The notes beneath the pieces are model-generated. The model did no database searches. It was not told the DNA's origin and saw only the letters and a list, made by a program, of their open reading frames with translations. A stretch of 64,000 nt of DNA from Stenopsyche tienmushanensis (lineage: Eukaryota > Arthropoda > Insecta > Trichoptera > Stenopsychidae), in NCBI GenBank assembly GCA_008973525.1, contig WACJ01000219.1:62001-126000 (forward strand), in the 5' to 3' direction. Positions 38,849 through 48,973 of the stretch are shown here, piece after piece. The translations under genes and the position numbers were made by a program. Each line of letters begins with the position of its first letter. The first letter of the stretch is position 1.

Positions 38849-39648
38849 GTTCGGAATGGGTCGTTTCGTCCGACGAAAAATTGTCGAAAGGCGAACGATG
38901 TTCGAATCGAAAAGCGATCTCGACAGTCGACGCGTTGGCAGATTCGATATCGGTGTTATTATTTGAGAGCTCTCGCGAACGGCCGTCGACGGAACGCGTG
39001 CCGACGGTTTTCGGCGGCTGACGGCTGATGCAACATCGGCCGAGTCGGGCGCGTCATTGTAACACGGATCTCGTCCCGCTTCGCATCTCCGAGTCGTTTG
39101 CGAGCTTTCCCGTTCACCCCAAATATCCTCGCTAGTGTTCGTTATCGGTCGAGTTTCGAGCTCGAAAGAGAGTTTCGACGACAGTGGAACTTTAATATGA
39201 TCGCAAATTTTGGCCAAAATCCTCAAAATTATCACCGCAAGCAGTTTACAAATCAAGGGGGCTACGTTTATATGTTGCAATTTATTTGTAAGCGGTCGTC
39301 TTTGATGCGGGACTGCTGTCATTTGAGATTTACAGTTTCGAAGAAGCATTTTAAGACAGGCTGAAAATGTGAGTAGATCCTTTCATCTCGTTGCATCATC
39401 CTTCGCTCCCTACGCGTCCCGACGGGAAAAATCCGAAACGTCGTTTGTTTGGGTATCGAATTGAGGACGTCGTTGAACTTTCCAAAAGTTTATATCTTGC
39501 CGCGTTGTTCCAATATCTTTATTCCGATTCTGATTAGAATCGACTATTCACAGTGCACTAATTGAAAAAGTGTCTCAGTCTGGATGTGAGGAATGTTTGA
39601 ATGAAGTTAGGTTCGAAAGAACCTGACGAGAGAATTCCGACGTATTGA
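38849..39648. other. 5' flank of SMG8
   Basis: The SMG8 frame stays open upstream of the chosen ATG but without family similarity, so MAVEM is taken as the start. Moderately GC-rich, no TATA box seen; no other gene recognised. Confidence 0.35.
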
Positions 39649-40435
39649 CCCTTTGCGGTCCAGTGTCCGCACGTATTGGACATCATTTTTTTACTTGCAG
39701 GTCTGTCACTTTTGAATATTTGATACTTTTTAAAATATGCGGAACGAAGCGAGTGTTCTAGAAGGAATACTGATGCTTTACTGCTAAGAAATAGTTTTAC
39801 TTATGTTCGCTCCAGGTTTAATATCACAATTTCAAACAATACTCATTGGCGAACTGTGTCAACGTGAACGTCTCATATTTGTGAAGAGATGTGATATTTT
39901 ATTTATTTTTAAATATTTTATCGTTTTGAGTGGACACTGAGTTCAAGTAGATCGACTAACAATATTGTTTTATGCCTAAGACATTAAAAATGGTGGGGGT
40001 TTTTTTGTGTTGGAAAACTCAATTGTAAATGCATACATTATATACTAAGAACTTGAGAAAGAGGAAAGAAGAAAGCCCCGAGTCATAAAATTTCGCCAAA
40101 CGTTGATGATACAACTCGGGAATTTTCATCCAGCCAAAAAGATACCGGGCGACGATTGATGACGAAGAACGATATAATAAAAATCCCCATTATTTAAATA
40201 TGATTCTACAGAGTACAAATATAGTATGGTATGTTCGCATCGTATTTTTCAAAAAAAAAAAAAAAAGACAAAAATGGTTATATTGCGATACGTGCGAGAA
40301 AAAGCTCGACGTCCACCCTGGAGATTGTTTTAAAATATATCATACTTACGTAATTTTAGCAATTATTTTTGTAAAATTAGTATAAAATCACTAAACATTT
40401 AAAGATAAAATAAGCCGGTATAATACCGCAAAAGG
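39649..40435 (+). mobile_element. Internally deleted piggyBac-like element
   Basis: The left end CCCTTTGCGGTCC (after TTGA, a decayed TTAA) pairs with a right end ACCGCAAAAGG followed by TTAA (40436-40439). Close to the right end, frame 40250-40345 reads WLYCDTCEKKLDVHPGDCF then KIYHT, matching the Cys-rich zinc-binding tail of piggyBac transposases (YxCxTC ... PCFxxYHT). At 787 bp most of the transposase is missing. Part of this copy recurs at 53385-53534, where the match runs some 23 bp past the inner TTAA, so the true right end may be slightly further out. Confidence 0.65.
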
Positions 40436-40463
40436 TTAACGATGAACAGGCTGTTTATATTAG

Positions 40464-40678
40464 CCCTTTGTGGTCCAAAAAAAAAGTTCCCTACATATTT
40501 GACATTTTAAGAAAAAATAATTTTGTATATCCGTTAGTTTCACACAAAAATATAATATGATTACGAAAAAAATATCGTAAGTATACTATACGTACGCGAG
40601 AGCGCGCCTCGAGAGTCGACAGAGGACCCGCGGGAATAAAATCGATGTCGAATCAGATTCGACATAGGACCGCAAAAG
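40464..40678. mobile_element. 215-bp TTAA MITE with piggyBac-like ends
   Basis: The left end CCCTTTGTGGTCC (after TTAG) and right end GGACCGCAAAAG (before TTAA, 40679-40682) are near-perfect inverted copies of each other and of the ends of the neighbouring element at 39649-40435. No ORF. Probably mobilised by the same transposase; it lies next to its larger relative. Confidence 0.65.
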
Positions 40679-41536
40679 TTAAATATGAAATGGAAAGGTT
40701 CAAAGTTGACAATGCGGTCGGTGACTCGGTGATGTTTTCGGAATTTTATAAAAATAAGAGTGACCGTAGATATGCATTTGAACGTTGATCGAAGATTAGA
40801 TTAGATTACAAGCCATGGATTAGAACGAGGACGAAGCGACGGGTTAATTAAAAGTGGGATATCGCCTAAAAGCGAAACATATGGAAATAGAAAGGATTAC
40901 ATATTTATTTATGGAAACCCAACAGCTTTATATATTTAATTAGCCATGGATTAGAAATATTACAAAGCCAATTACAAGATTTCACATTTAGACAATGACG
41001 ATTGCGATTAGTTAGTCCGAGAACAGTTTCCCGCAAAAGATGCGTCAATGAAAGAAGTGCAGAGTCATTGTTTTGGCGATAAGGCAGATCCTCGTTCTCT
41101 CAAAGTTAGTCCTTGACGTTTTACGTCGTCCTCGAGACTGGTTCGATAATCTCATAGATAGTAAAAATTCATACAAATATTCCTCTGTCAAAATAGATGT
41201 TACGTTTTCTGTTTGGGATGAGTAGTCACACTCTCGAAACCGGAACCGCAAGTTTTAGTCTGTCATCCGGTTTTGTTAAATTGTAGTCCGTAAGAACAAA
41301 TGTAGATATGTAAGAGGCCATTGAGATGACGCAGGCTCGTAATGCGATATTTGATGTCTTCGATTCGGACGGCGGATGGATTCTCGGAAGGCCGATGAAT
41401 CGTCGCCGTATAAATTGAAAAGTGGGAAAGGGCGAGAGCAAGTCGCGACAGGTCGGGAAACTCGTGACGAGCGGCCGCGATGTCGTCATGCGGGCGCGTC
41501 CGGATTGGTGGAGAGAGCGCGGAGCGGGGCGGACTC

Positions 41537-41568
41537 TATATAAGCGCCGCCGCCGCGAGTTGCGCAAC
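41537..41568 (+). promoter_or_regulatory. TATA-box promoter with C/EBP-type palindrome
   Basis: TATATAAG at 41537-41544, in a GC-rich context, starts the Xrp1-like gene; initiation is expected near 41567. A perfect palindrome GTTGCGCAAC (41559-41568), the classic C/EBP consensus, overlaps that site. Further down, ACGTCA (41591-41596) is an ATF/CRE half site. Such sites fit autoregulation or stress input by bZIP factors, which is inferred. Confidence 0.6.
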
Positions 41569-42129
41569 ATTTTGTTCCGTGCGCTCGCAGACGTCAGTTC
41601 TACGCGAGGCCCCGGAAACTAAGCTGCCCATAGCGAAAGTTCAAATCGTGCGCGACTCTCGCTCGTTCTTTTTCAATTCTTTTTTCTTTTTGTGGGCTAT
41701 TATTTTGGAAACGCGCAGACAGAGAGCGCTTCCCGGCGAACGTTTTCGGTAAGAGATAAGCATCGGTACACTATTGCACCATACTTATGAAATGCGTCAT
41801 TTTTACTTTTTTCTCTTTAAAATCTCATCTCGACGTTGCGAATTCGTTCAAACGCCCTCGCTGCGAACGCCCGACGCGCTCGTCCTTCCCTCGTGCCATT
41901 TTTCCAATCGGAAAATTCGAAGATGACTCTGCAAAAGTTGCCAAGTCACGCCGACGGGCGGAGGCCTCGGGCTCTTCCTCGTGTGTCGCTTTTTCTATTT
42001 GTCGGCCGATCGATAATTGTGATGTTTTCGTATTCCGCAGGTTGAGACACACACCCCACCAATTTGTCTCCTGGCAAGTCGCCTAAAGGCGTCACCATTC
42101 CATTGAAGTTAAACGGAGGAAATTCATAC
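41568..42129 (+). other. 5' noncoding exons of the Xrp1-like gene
   Basis: Exon A runs from the promoter to a donor at 41749 (GTAAGA) and contains no ATG. Exon B is 42041-42129, between a TTCCGCAG acceptor and a GTGAGT donor, also without ATG. From 42046 onward exon B is open in the same frame as the downstream protein once joined to exon C at 42798. Confidence 0.5.
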
Positions 42130-42797
42130 GTGAGTATCGACACGCTTCTCTTCTTTCTTTTTCATTTTTAACAATTTCAATTTTTAGCCGAGTATATTAT
42201 TGCAAGTGTTTGTCTATTTTGTAATACGATAATGACGAGGTGAGTATTCTAGGAATACAATGTCATCCGTGAGAATTTAATTAGTCGATATCTGCAACTT
42301 GATTTTTATATTTGCTTCATTCTCTACTTGTTTTCCTATCGTATCTACATATTGACATTTTAACAATTTGATAATTCAGATCGATAGATATGGAATCAGC
42401 GTTCTGTATCTTTGCTGAGCGATCGATTAAATTGATACGCTTCGTATTCGAGATACGATTGTTCGGACCCTATCGGTGATCAGACGGTCTGTCTTTAGAT
42501 CTCGAAGGAGAGAAGCACCCCGTTCGGTCGGATTCGAATAGATTGTTTGATTCGGAAGAATCTAGATCGACTGTCAAAATTGACCCTCACCGGTCACGTT
42601 TGCGGAGGACGTCGGCCTGTGTTTTCAGTCATTTTTTTTACTGCCAGATTCCGGACATGCTACGATTCCGCGTCGACTGACGGAAGACTCAAAAATAGAC
42701 AATATTTCCGTGGATGAATTTCAAACGTCGTTTGCTTGCTTGTTTTCTTTTTGTGCGTTACTTATGATAAATTATCTTTAATATTCTGTCCAAATAG

Positions 42798-44779
42798 CCC
42801 CGTTCAAAATGGCTGCGATTACCAGACAAGTATCCATGTGCGAAGAAACGAAAACGAGGAAAATCAAAGGAGGATATACAAACCTTGGAAAACTATTCAG
42901 TAGGGCAAACATACGAAACGCTAGTTGCGACGCCGATTCAGTTCCCCTCGGAGCCCGCGACCTCTCCCTTTTCCGATCTCCCGTCCAGCGTCCTCTCGGA
43001 CCTCTCTCCCGAATTGGCGGAGCAGTTGAATTGCCCGATATTCGATCTGATCTCGGGGGACCTATTCGATCAGGTGAGATTCCTACAGTGCGACACGTCG
43101 ACATCTGCGATTGAATTTGAACATTCGTTTCGTAAAAAACTTAGTTTTGTAATCTTCCTCATGTCGTATGTTTGGATTTCTCAGGATCTAAATATGGAAG
43201 AGGAAAAAATTTTTTCACAAAATATAACCACAGACACGTCTCCGATGGACTGCGAAGGGTTTCAAGATCTAAAGCCTTGGTGCGACTCCTCGAGTGTCGA
43301 GACGCATCGAGCAACTATAATTGGTATGTATTTATTTCCCGCGTGAAGTCGAGTCTCGACGAATACTCACAGATGTGTCGTTGCTTCAGATGCGAGCGCC
43401 GGATACCTCGACGATGACCAGTTGGCAAATTGGAAGGCAGACGATGACTTTGAACGAATCTCACGAAGCGATTGCACCGATTTTGCTTCTCGAGCCATGT
43501 CAAACTACTACACCGGAAACGTATATCTGGACGGCCCGGAGTGCGGCGTTCCGCTGTGTCCCGGCCTCCCCGATTGCGGAAACGAGGTAGAGATTGACAA
43601 TCGTTCAAACGCAAACTCTCCAGAAGTAGAAATCTATCAAGAATACGCCCCGCGCGTCCGTCCTGATGATCGCTACTGCGGCGAGACCGCCGAGTCCGGT
43701 CGACCGTCACCCGCCGCCTTCCTCGACGTGGACGCGAACGAGGATGGAAACGGCGAGCTCGATTATGTCACCGGTGATCGATCCGGCTCCTTGTTATGTA
43801 TTAGTCATAAGGATACAAATAATCAACATATTTCTGTAGAATGTTTCTCTTCCGTCGACGAAGCGGAGAAACAAATTTTTGGATCGTTTTTACAGTCAAA
43901 TGTGAAATCGAAAAATGATATACTAATAGATGAAATCTTACTCAACAACGAACCGTACGTTACGTATGCAAATATTTCCGAAAGAGAAGATGAAAAAATT
44001 CAATCAAATCTGTTCTTAAACATTTACAATAACGACGCATACGACATACCGACTGCGGCTTCGCAGACGGACTGCACTGTGAACACTCCGGAGGTTTTGA
44101 TGACTGTAGAGCAGCTGGATGAAAAATATAATTTGGCAACGTTCCCCGTCTTCGAGGTCAGTATCTTGGATCGATTCGATTGTCTTTTAAGTCGACAGTT
44201 TGAAGAAGTTATTTAATGTATTTTTATTTGCATTTATAGGTTAACAAAAATACAGTCGCAGCCGAGGAGCCCAATTTTGATGAGAGTGCGTTGCACGAGA
44301 ACGACTCGTATGTTTTGACTCCGCCCGACACTCCCAAATTCTCCACACGCAAAAGAAGAAGAAACAGCGAAGAATCTGATGAATCGTATGTCCCGCCGAC
44401 GGAAAAGAAAAAGAAATCTACAATTTTCACTCCGACAATAAAAAATATAAAACGGCTGAATTACGAAGAGGGGGCATTCTATAAACCTGCGAGAAAAGGT
44501 CGCCCTCCTAAGCGGGAAGCGGACAGTCCCGTGTCTTCCGTCTGCACCGACGACGGTTCCGTCGTATCTCCCAGAGATAAATACAGAGTTAAGAGACAAA
44601 AAAACAATGAATCTTCGAGACGGTCCAGATTTAATAGAAAATTGAAGGAGTTAGATACGATAAAACATGCAGACGATTTGGAAAAACGCAACGCTGAACT
44701 TAGTATTGAATACCGTAAGTTAGACAAAATGACAAAACGTCTCAAGGAACTGCTCTTCAAAACGATGTTGAAAAAATGA
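42798..44779 (+). CDS. AT-hook/bZIP transcription factor, Xrp1-like
   Basis: Exons 42798-43073, 43185-43323, 43390-44156, 44240-44779 form one open frame. The first in-frame ATG is at 43194, giving 478 residues. The frame upstream of it is open and protein-like (acidic, Ser/Pro-rich) but has no AUG, so an unseen first exon or a non-AUG start is possible. The C-terminus carries an AT-hook (KGRPPKRE, about residue 385), then a basic region KNNESSRRSRFNRK and a leucine zipper ending FKTMLKK. In Drosophila an AT-hook plus C-terminal bZIP is the mark of Xrp1, a stress factor that partners the C/EBP protein Irbp18 in ribosomal-protein stress and cell competition. A C/EBP- or PAR-related bZIP is the alternative. 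The bZIP call is firm; the Xrp1 name is inferred. Confidence 0.75.
42809..43390 (+). other. Overlapping upstream ORF of the Xrp1-like mRNA
   Basis: The first ATG of the spliced leader (42809, context AAAATGG) opens an ORF out of frame with the bZIP protein. Through exons 42798-43073 and 43185-43323 it stays open for 134 codons and stops at a TGA formed across the splice junction (TG at 43322-43323, A at 43390). A second ATG (42836) is in the same frame. It overlaps the main coding frame, like the inhibitory uORF of ATF4. Confidence 0.5.
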
Positions 44780-45125
44780 ATTTTTGAAATAATGATTGAT
44801 TGTTAAAACAGAAATTGTTGGATGCATTTAATAGATATATTTGATTGGTGTATTCTTTGATTAAGAGGACTAATAAGTTGCATTTAATTTGCTATCAATA
44901 TTGCTTGGTTTTTATGGAGTAGCTAATGCTGTCACACGTCTCCAATAATGTAATACCAAGTACTCGTATATGTATATTTATAAGTTAATGATTTGATGTA
45001 GGCAAATAGCCGGTTTGGGTTTTTATACATAATTTACTATAGTTATTGTGGATTTATAATTATATTTTATACTAAAATCCACTTGGTTTTTCATATTAAA
45101 ATATTGTTCGATAAAACTAATATGG

Positions 45126-45131
45126 AATAAA
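45126..45131 (+). terminator. Poly(A) signal of the Xrp1-like gene
   Basis: AATAAA about 350 bp after the stop at 44779, in an AT-rich 3' UTR. Confidence 0.5.
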
Positions 45132-45336
45132 AAGTTATCATTATAATGTGTTTTAATTTCACGAATATACCAAAAAAGAAGACTTGATGGACTATTTGAT
45201 TATTTTTTGCTTTAGTCGGGCGTATTCACTGATCTGCTACCTTCCCTATATTATTTTATGCGCTTTTTTTAATGCATTTTCTTTTTGCAATGTTTCTTAC
45301 TAGAAGTATAAATATATATAGAGCAGAAAGCTTTCG

Positions 45337-45980
45337 ATTTTAATCTTGGACAATGCACCATGTCACCTGCATTTAGAAAATAACCATCTGTAGATATTGT
45401 TTCTTTCACCAAATACTACGAGCGTCATTCAGCCATTTGAACGAGTGATAATTGCTACTTTCGAAAAATACTACATCGATGGCATGTATCGAGATATTTC
45501 GGAAAAAATAGAAAATGAATCATTACATTTTTTCTGGAGTGAAATGATGAATCTGTTATCGTTAATTTTGACCACACGCTTTAAATGCATGCTGGAAAGC
45601 AGCACGGCCTAATCAATGAAACATTGTTGATATCAGATAAGGATTGGATACCTTCAACCAAAGTGATATCAATAAATTACTTAAGGATAATGCTATAAGT
45701 GATGATGTTATCAATTTAATTGTCAATACTGACAAACAACTAAAAAACGATGACAAGGTGGAAAAATGCCAGTTCCCCTCGCAGCAAATATAATTTGAAA
45801 AGATCTACAACTCTAAAGTAAATTGGAAAATCATTCTATTCTTCGTGATACGAATTCTGAACAAGTCTTTGAGTTTCAATGTGGGCTCAAAAATTATGTT
45901 TCTGGCTATGAGGAACTGCATAAACAATTAGTCATCGAAACAAGAAAATCACTAATTATATTGTAAGGAAGAGAAAATCT
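45337..45980 (+). mobile_element. Tigger/pogo-like transposase remnant
   Basis: Broken frames give ILDNAPCHLHLENNHL, the second catalytic Asp region, then FLSPNTTSVIQPFERVIIATFEKYY minus its first residue in the manner of PNTTSLIQPLDQGVIATFK. The third catalytic Asp position reads Glu and stops interrupt the frame, so it is inactive. The following 350 bp share tail features (for example ELHKQL) with the remnant at 26340-27156. Confidence 0.65.
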
Positions 45981-46429
45981 ACATAGAAAAATGATGAGAA
46001 TGACACTGATTCTATAAATGTGCATACTATTACTTTTTTGTTATTATTTTTTTGCTTATTTTCAGGGATTTTTTTACTCTCAAACTAAAAAAAATAGATG
46101 TAATTTACTTTTATGCTGTTTTTATGAAAATTTTATCCAAAGTCCAAAAAAATTGCAAACTCTTTTACAAAATATCAGCAGAGCACAGTCTTGACATTTT
46201 CTCTCGGAACATTGTCTTATTCTGCATTCCAACCTGAATTGCTTCAAATCCATTTCTGATTGAATCTCTTGTTTTATGACTATCCTTGTGACCCTTTGCA
46301 CTCCAAGCGATTTTTAATCAATTTGTCTAAGATTATGTTTATAATAATGCATTGGGGAAAAATGGTATATAACCTAAATAAAAATGATTTTTGATATTAG
46401 AACACTTTATTGTATACATACATAGATCA

Positions 46430-46900
46430 TTTTTTCACTTCAATTTTTAAAATTCACCAAACACAATTTTCTCCAACACAAAGCAGTAAGATGTGGCTAA
46501 TTGGTCAGTGTTGTCCACCCCAACCATATTTTTGATATAATCTATTGCAAATAATTGAAAAGATGCAGAACTATTGAATGACAGCTCTGGTCCAATCGAT
46601 TCCTGAATAGTGAAGCTTCCATAATGTGGTACAAACGTGGAATTCCAGGAAGTGACTAAATGGGTGGTTTGTCATAAAATGAGAAATTTATCTATTCTAG
46701 AACAGTTGCTCCGATGTTTCAAAAAATAGAAACATTAGAATAGCTCTAAATAGTTGTAATCGAGGCTGTAGTAAAAAATGCCGTTGACGTAGATCAGGCT
46801 TCACAAAATTTCCACATTTATTTCTCTCCGTTCTATTTTCAATGTAGTCATCGATTTCCATGCGCAGATGATCTTTAAATGACTCATTTATTGTCTAGCG
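46430..46900 (-). mobile_element. piggyBac-like transposase fragment
   Basis: Read on minus, about 46560-46500 gives NMVGVDNTDQLATSYC, matching the GGVDxxDQ signature late in the piggyBac catalytic domain. Preceding frames (higher coordinates) are broken. No termini found. Confidence 0.5.
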
Positions 46901-48482
46901 ATAAGGCATTCTTGTAGGAATCCTCCTGTTTTTGGTCTTATCACGTTACTGGTACTGGCTGAATCCTAAATTAGCAAACTTTCCACAAGAGGTAGCAGCA
47001 CAAGGTCATGTATTCCCAAAACATGTTCAATCCTCCTTCACTTTGTGATGATGAAAGGTGTAGTTTTTCCTTCCCATGTAGAATTGCCAAATTACAGGTA
47101 ACATGTGCACGTTGTTTGTGATCCTTGGCCTAGAAATGCTGCAGTTTTATCCATTGCATATACTGTACTTGACTAAATATTCATGTTTTCATCATACTAT
47201 TTCAACTCGGCCTTATATTCCAACAATCCTGAAATTCACAGGCTCATTTTCGGAAACAGTATTAACTGTAGACAGATCGAGATCTGAAAACTCCTCATAA
47301 GAGGTTTGATTCTTTTTGCTCTAGTAGTCTAAAGCAAGATTGTCGTTAATATCATGTGTATATTTATTAGGTTTACAAAATCTAAGTTTGGCATTCTGTT
47401 GTCTAAAAAATAATTTTAATAACTTCATTTACAGTATCTTCTTTAAGTTCAACACAAAATATCGGTGTATGATAGCTGTTTTACCTTGTAAGGATATTTA
47501 TCAAATCACAAAACTACCTGGAATGGTACAAATGAAATTGTCAGATACCAATGTAACCTAAACTGCTTGCATTCTTTTATGTAACAATCTGAGAAATGGA
47601 AAAACGAATGTCAAATGGATCCGCATATCTAAGGCCACGTGTCACACCGGACGAGGTACGCGAGCAGCGGCACGCGAGTGAACGAGCACAGCGACGGGTC
47701 AATAATCAGTGGTATTGAGGAAATTTTGTAAAAATAAATGAAACGAGCAGTTAGATTATCATTTTATTAATTTTATGTTGATTGCAATTGGATAAAAATC
47801 ATATATTACCAATATTCATTTTGGTATTGATATTTACCAAAGCAGTATTCAGGTTTATATAATAAATTCTCCGTAAGAAATTAAATATTCATAATAAGAC
47901 TGTTTATATATTGACTAAATATATACGCATAGATAGATACCCACAATGACAAAACCCAGAAAAACTGATTCTATACCGTTGATAAAACAAAGCCTTACAA
48001 GAAATAACAGCCAGATCGCTATGCGCATGACCGTGTTTCGATAGACCACGAGCGATGCAATAATGGCACGTACATAATAAAAATAGAAAAGCTCATTTTA
48101 ATTTTAAAAAAATAAATGTACAATAAACGAAACTGCATATAAAAAGATAAATTGTGACAAATTTTACATAATAGCATATATACACAAACATAAAAATTGT
48201 CAAAAAGTTGTCACAAAAATTATTGCGTTGAATACATTCGATTAAAAATTAATTTAAAACATTCATAATCTACAGGATATTTAGTCATAACAATAATAAA
48301 AGTAAAGAAACTGAAAGAGAAACAGCATTTGCAAGGTTGAGAAATCAAAGCAATATAATTTGTCTCAATTCAATATAGTGGTAATTACATAATAAATTAT
48401 TAACAATTATTTAAGATTGCATATTTTTTTCATCTGTGATGATTCGAGAATTGTAAAAAATCACTAATATAATTCACCAGAA
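46901..48482. other. AT-rich intergenic DNA and possible eIF4B 3' UTR
   Basis: No gene recognised. A short GC-rich patch lies at about 47640-47700. The half nearest 48.5 kb may belong to the eIF4B 3' UTR. Confidence 0.35.
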
Positions 48483-48526
48483 GCCCCAGTTCTCCGAGTC
48501 GAAGCACTCTCTCGGAGAACTGGGGC
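48483..48526 (-). other. Perfect 16-bp stem hairpin downstream of eIF4B
   Basis: GCCCCAGTTCTCCGAG (48483-48498) and CTCGGAGAACTGGGGC (48511-48526) are exact reverse complements around a 12-nt loop. The GC-rich hairpin stands alone in AT-rich DNA about 450 bp past the eIF4B stop on the transcribed strand, so it may be folded in the 3' UTR. Confidence 0.6.
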
Positions 48527-48973
48527 CGCATCGCAGACTTGTACGATCCAGTACAAAAGTGCAAACGTTCACAATAGAGTTTGAATAATTTCATTCATCG
48601 AAAAATTGATATCAGTCCCTTAGCTTGATCCCGCATACACAATATATATTTTTAAGGTCTCGATAATTATACACTTTCCTTTTGTAAAAGTTTTCACAAG
48701 AATATGAAGTATTTTTTCCCCTGCACATTTTGAATACGACTACAGAGTTCCGCATGAATCTCCCCTCTCGTTTGTCGGGGTCGTGCCGGTGCAACTTCCG
48801 CGTTGCTTTCGTGCGCTTTCAGCCATGCATTGCAAGTATATTCTTTAAAATTTACAGAAGCAAAATCAATTTCCCGATATCATCGGGTATGAAAATACAT
48901 CACGTTGTAATATTTCGACAAGCAGTAGTATTAAAATGTTCAGGCAACTAAATCACTCATCGACACTTCTGAC

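Noticed and set aside
43194..44779. ATF4/cryptocephal as identity of the bZIP gene
   Set aside because: The basic region KNNESSRRSR does not match the NKTAATRYRQKKR of ATF4, and the AT-hook before it favours an Xrp1-like gene. The uORF layout is ATF4-like but that is regulation, not homology.
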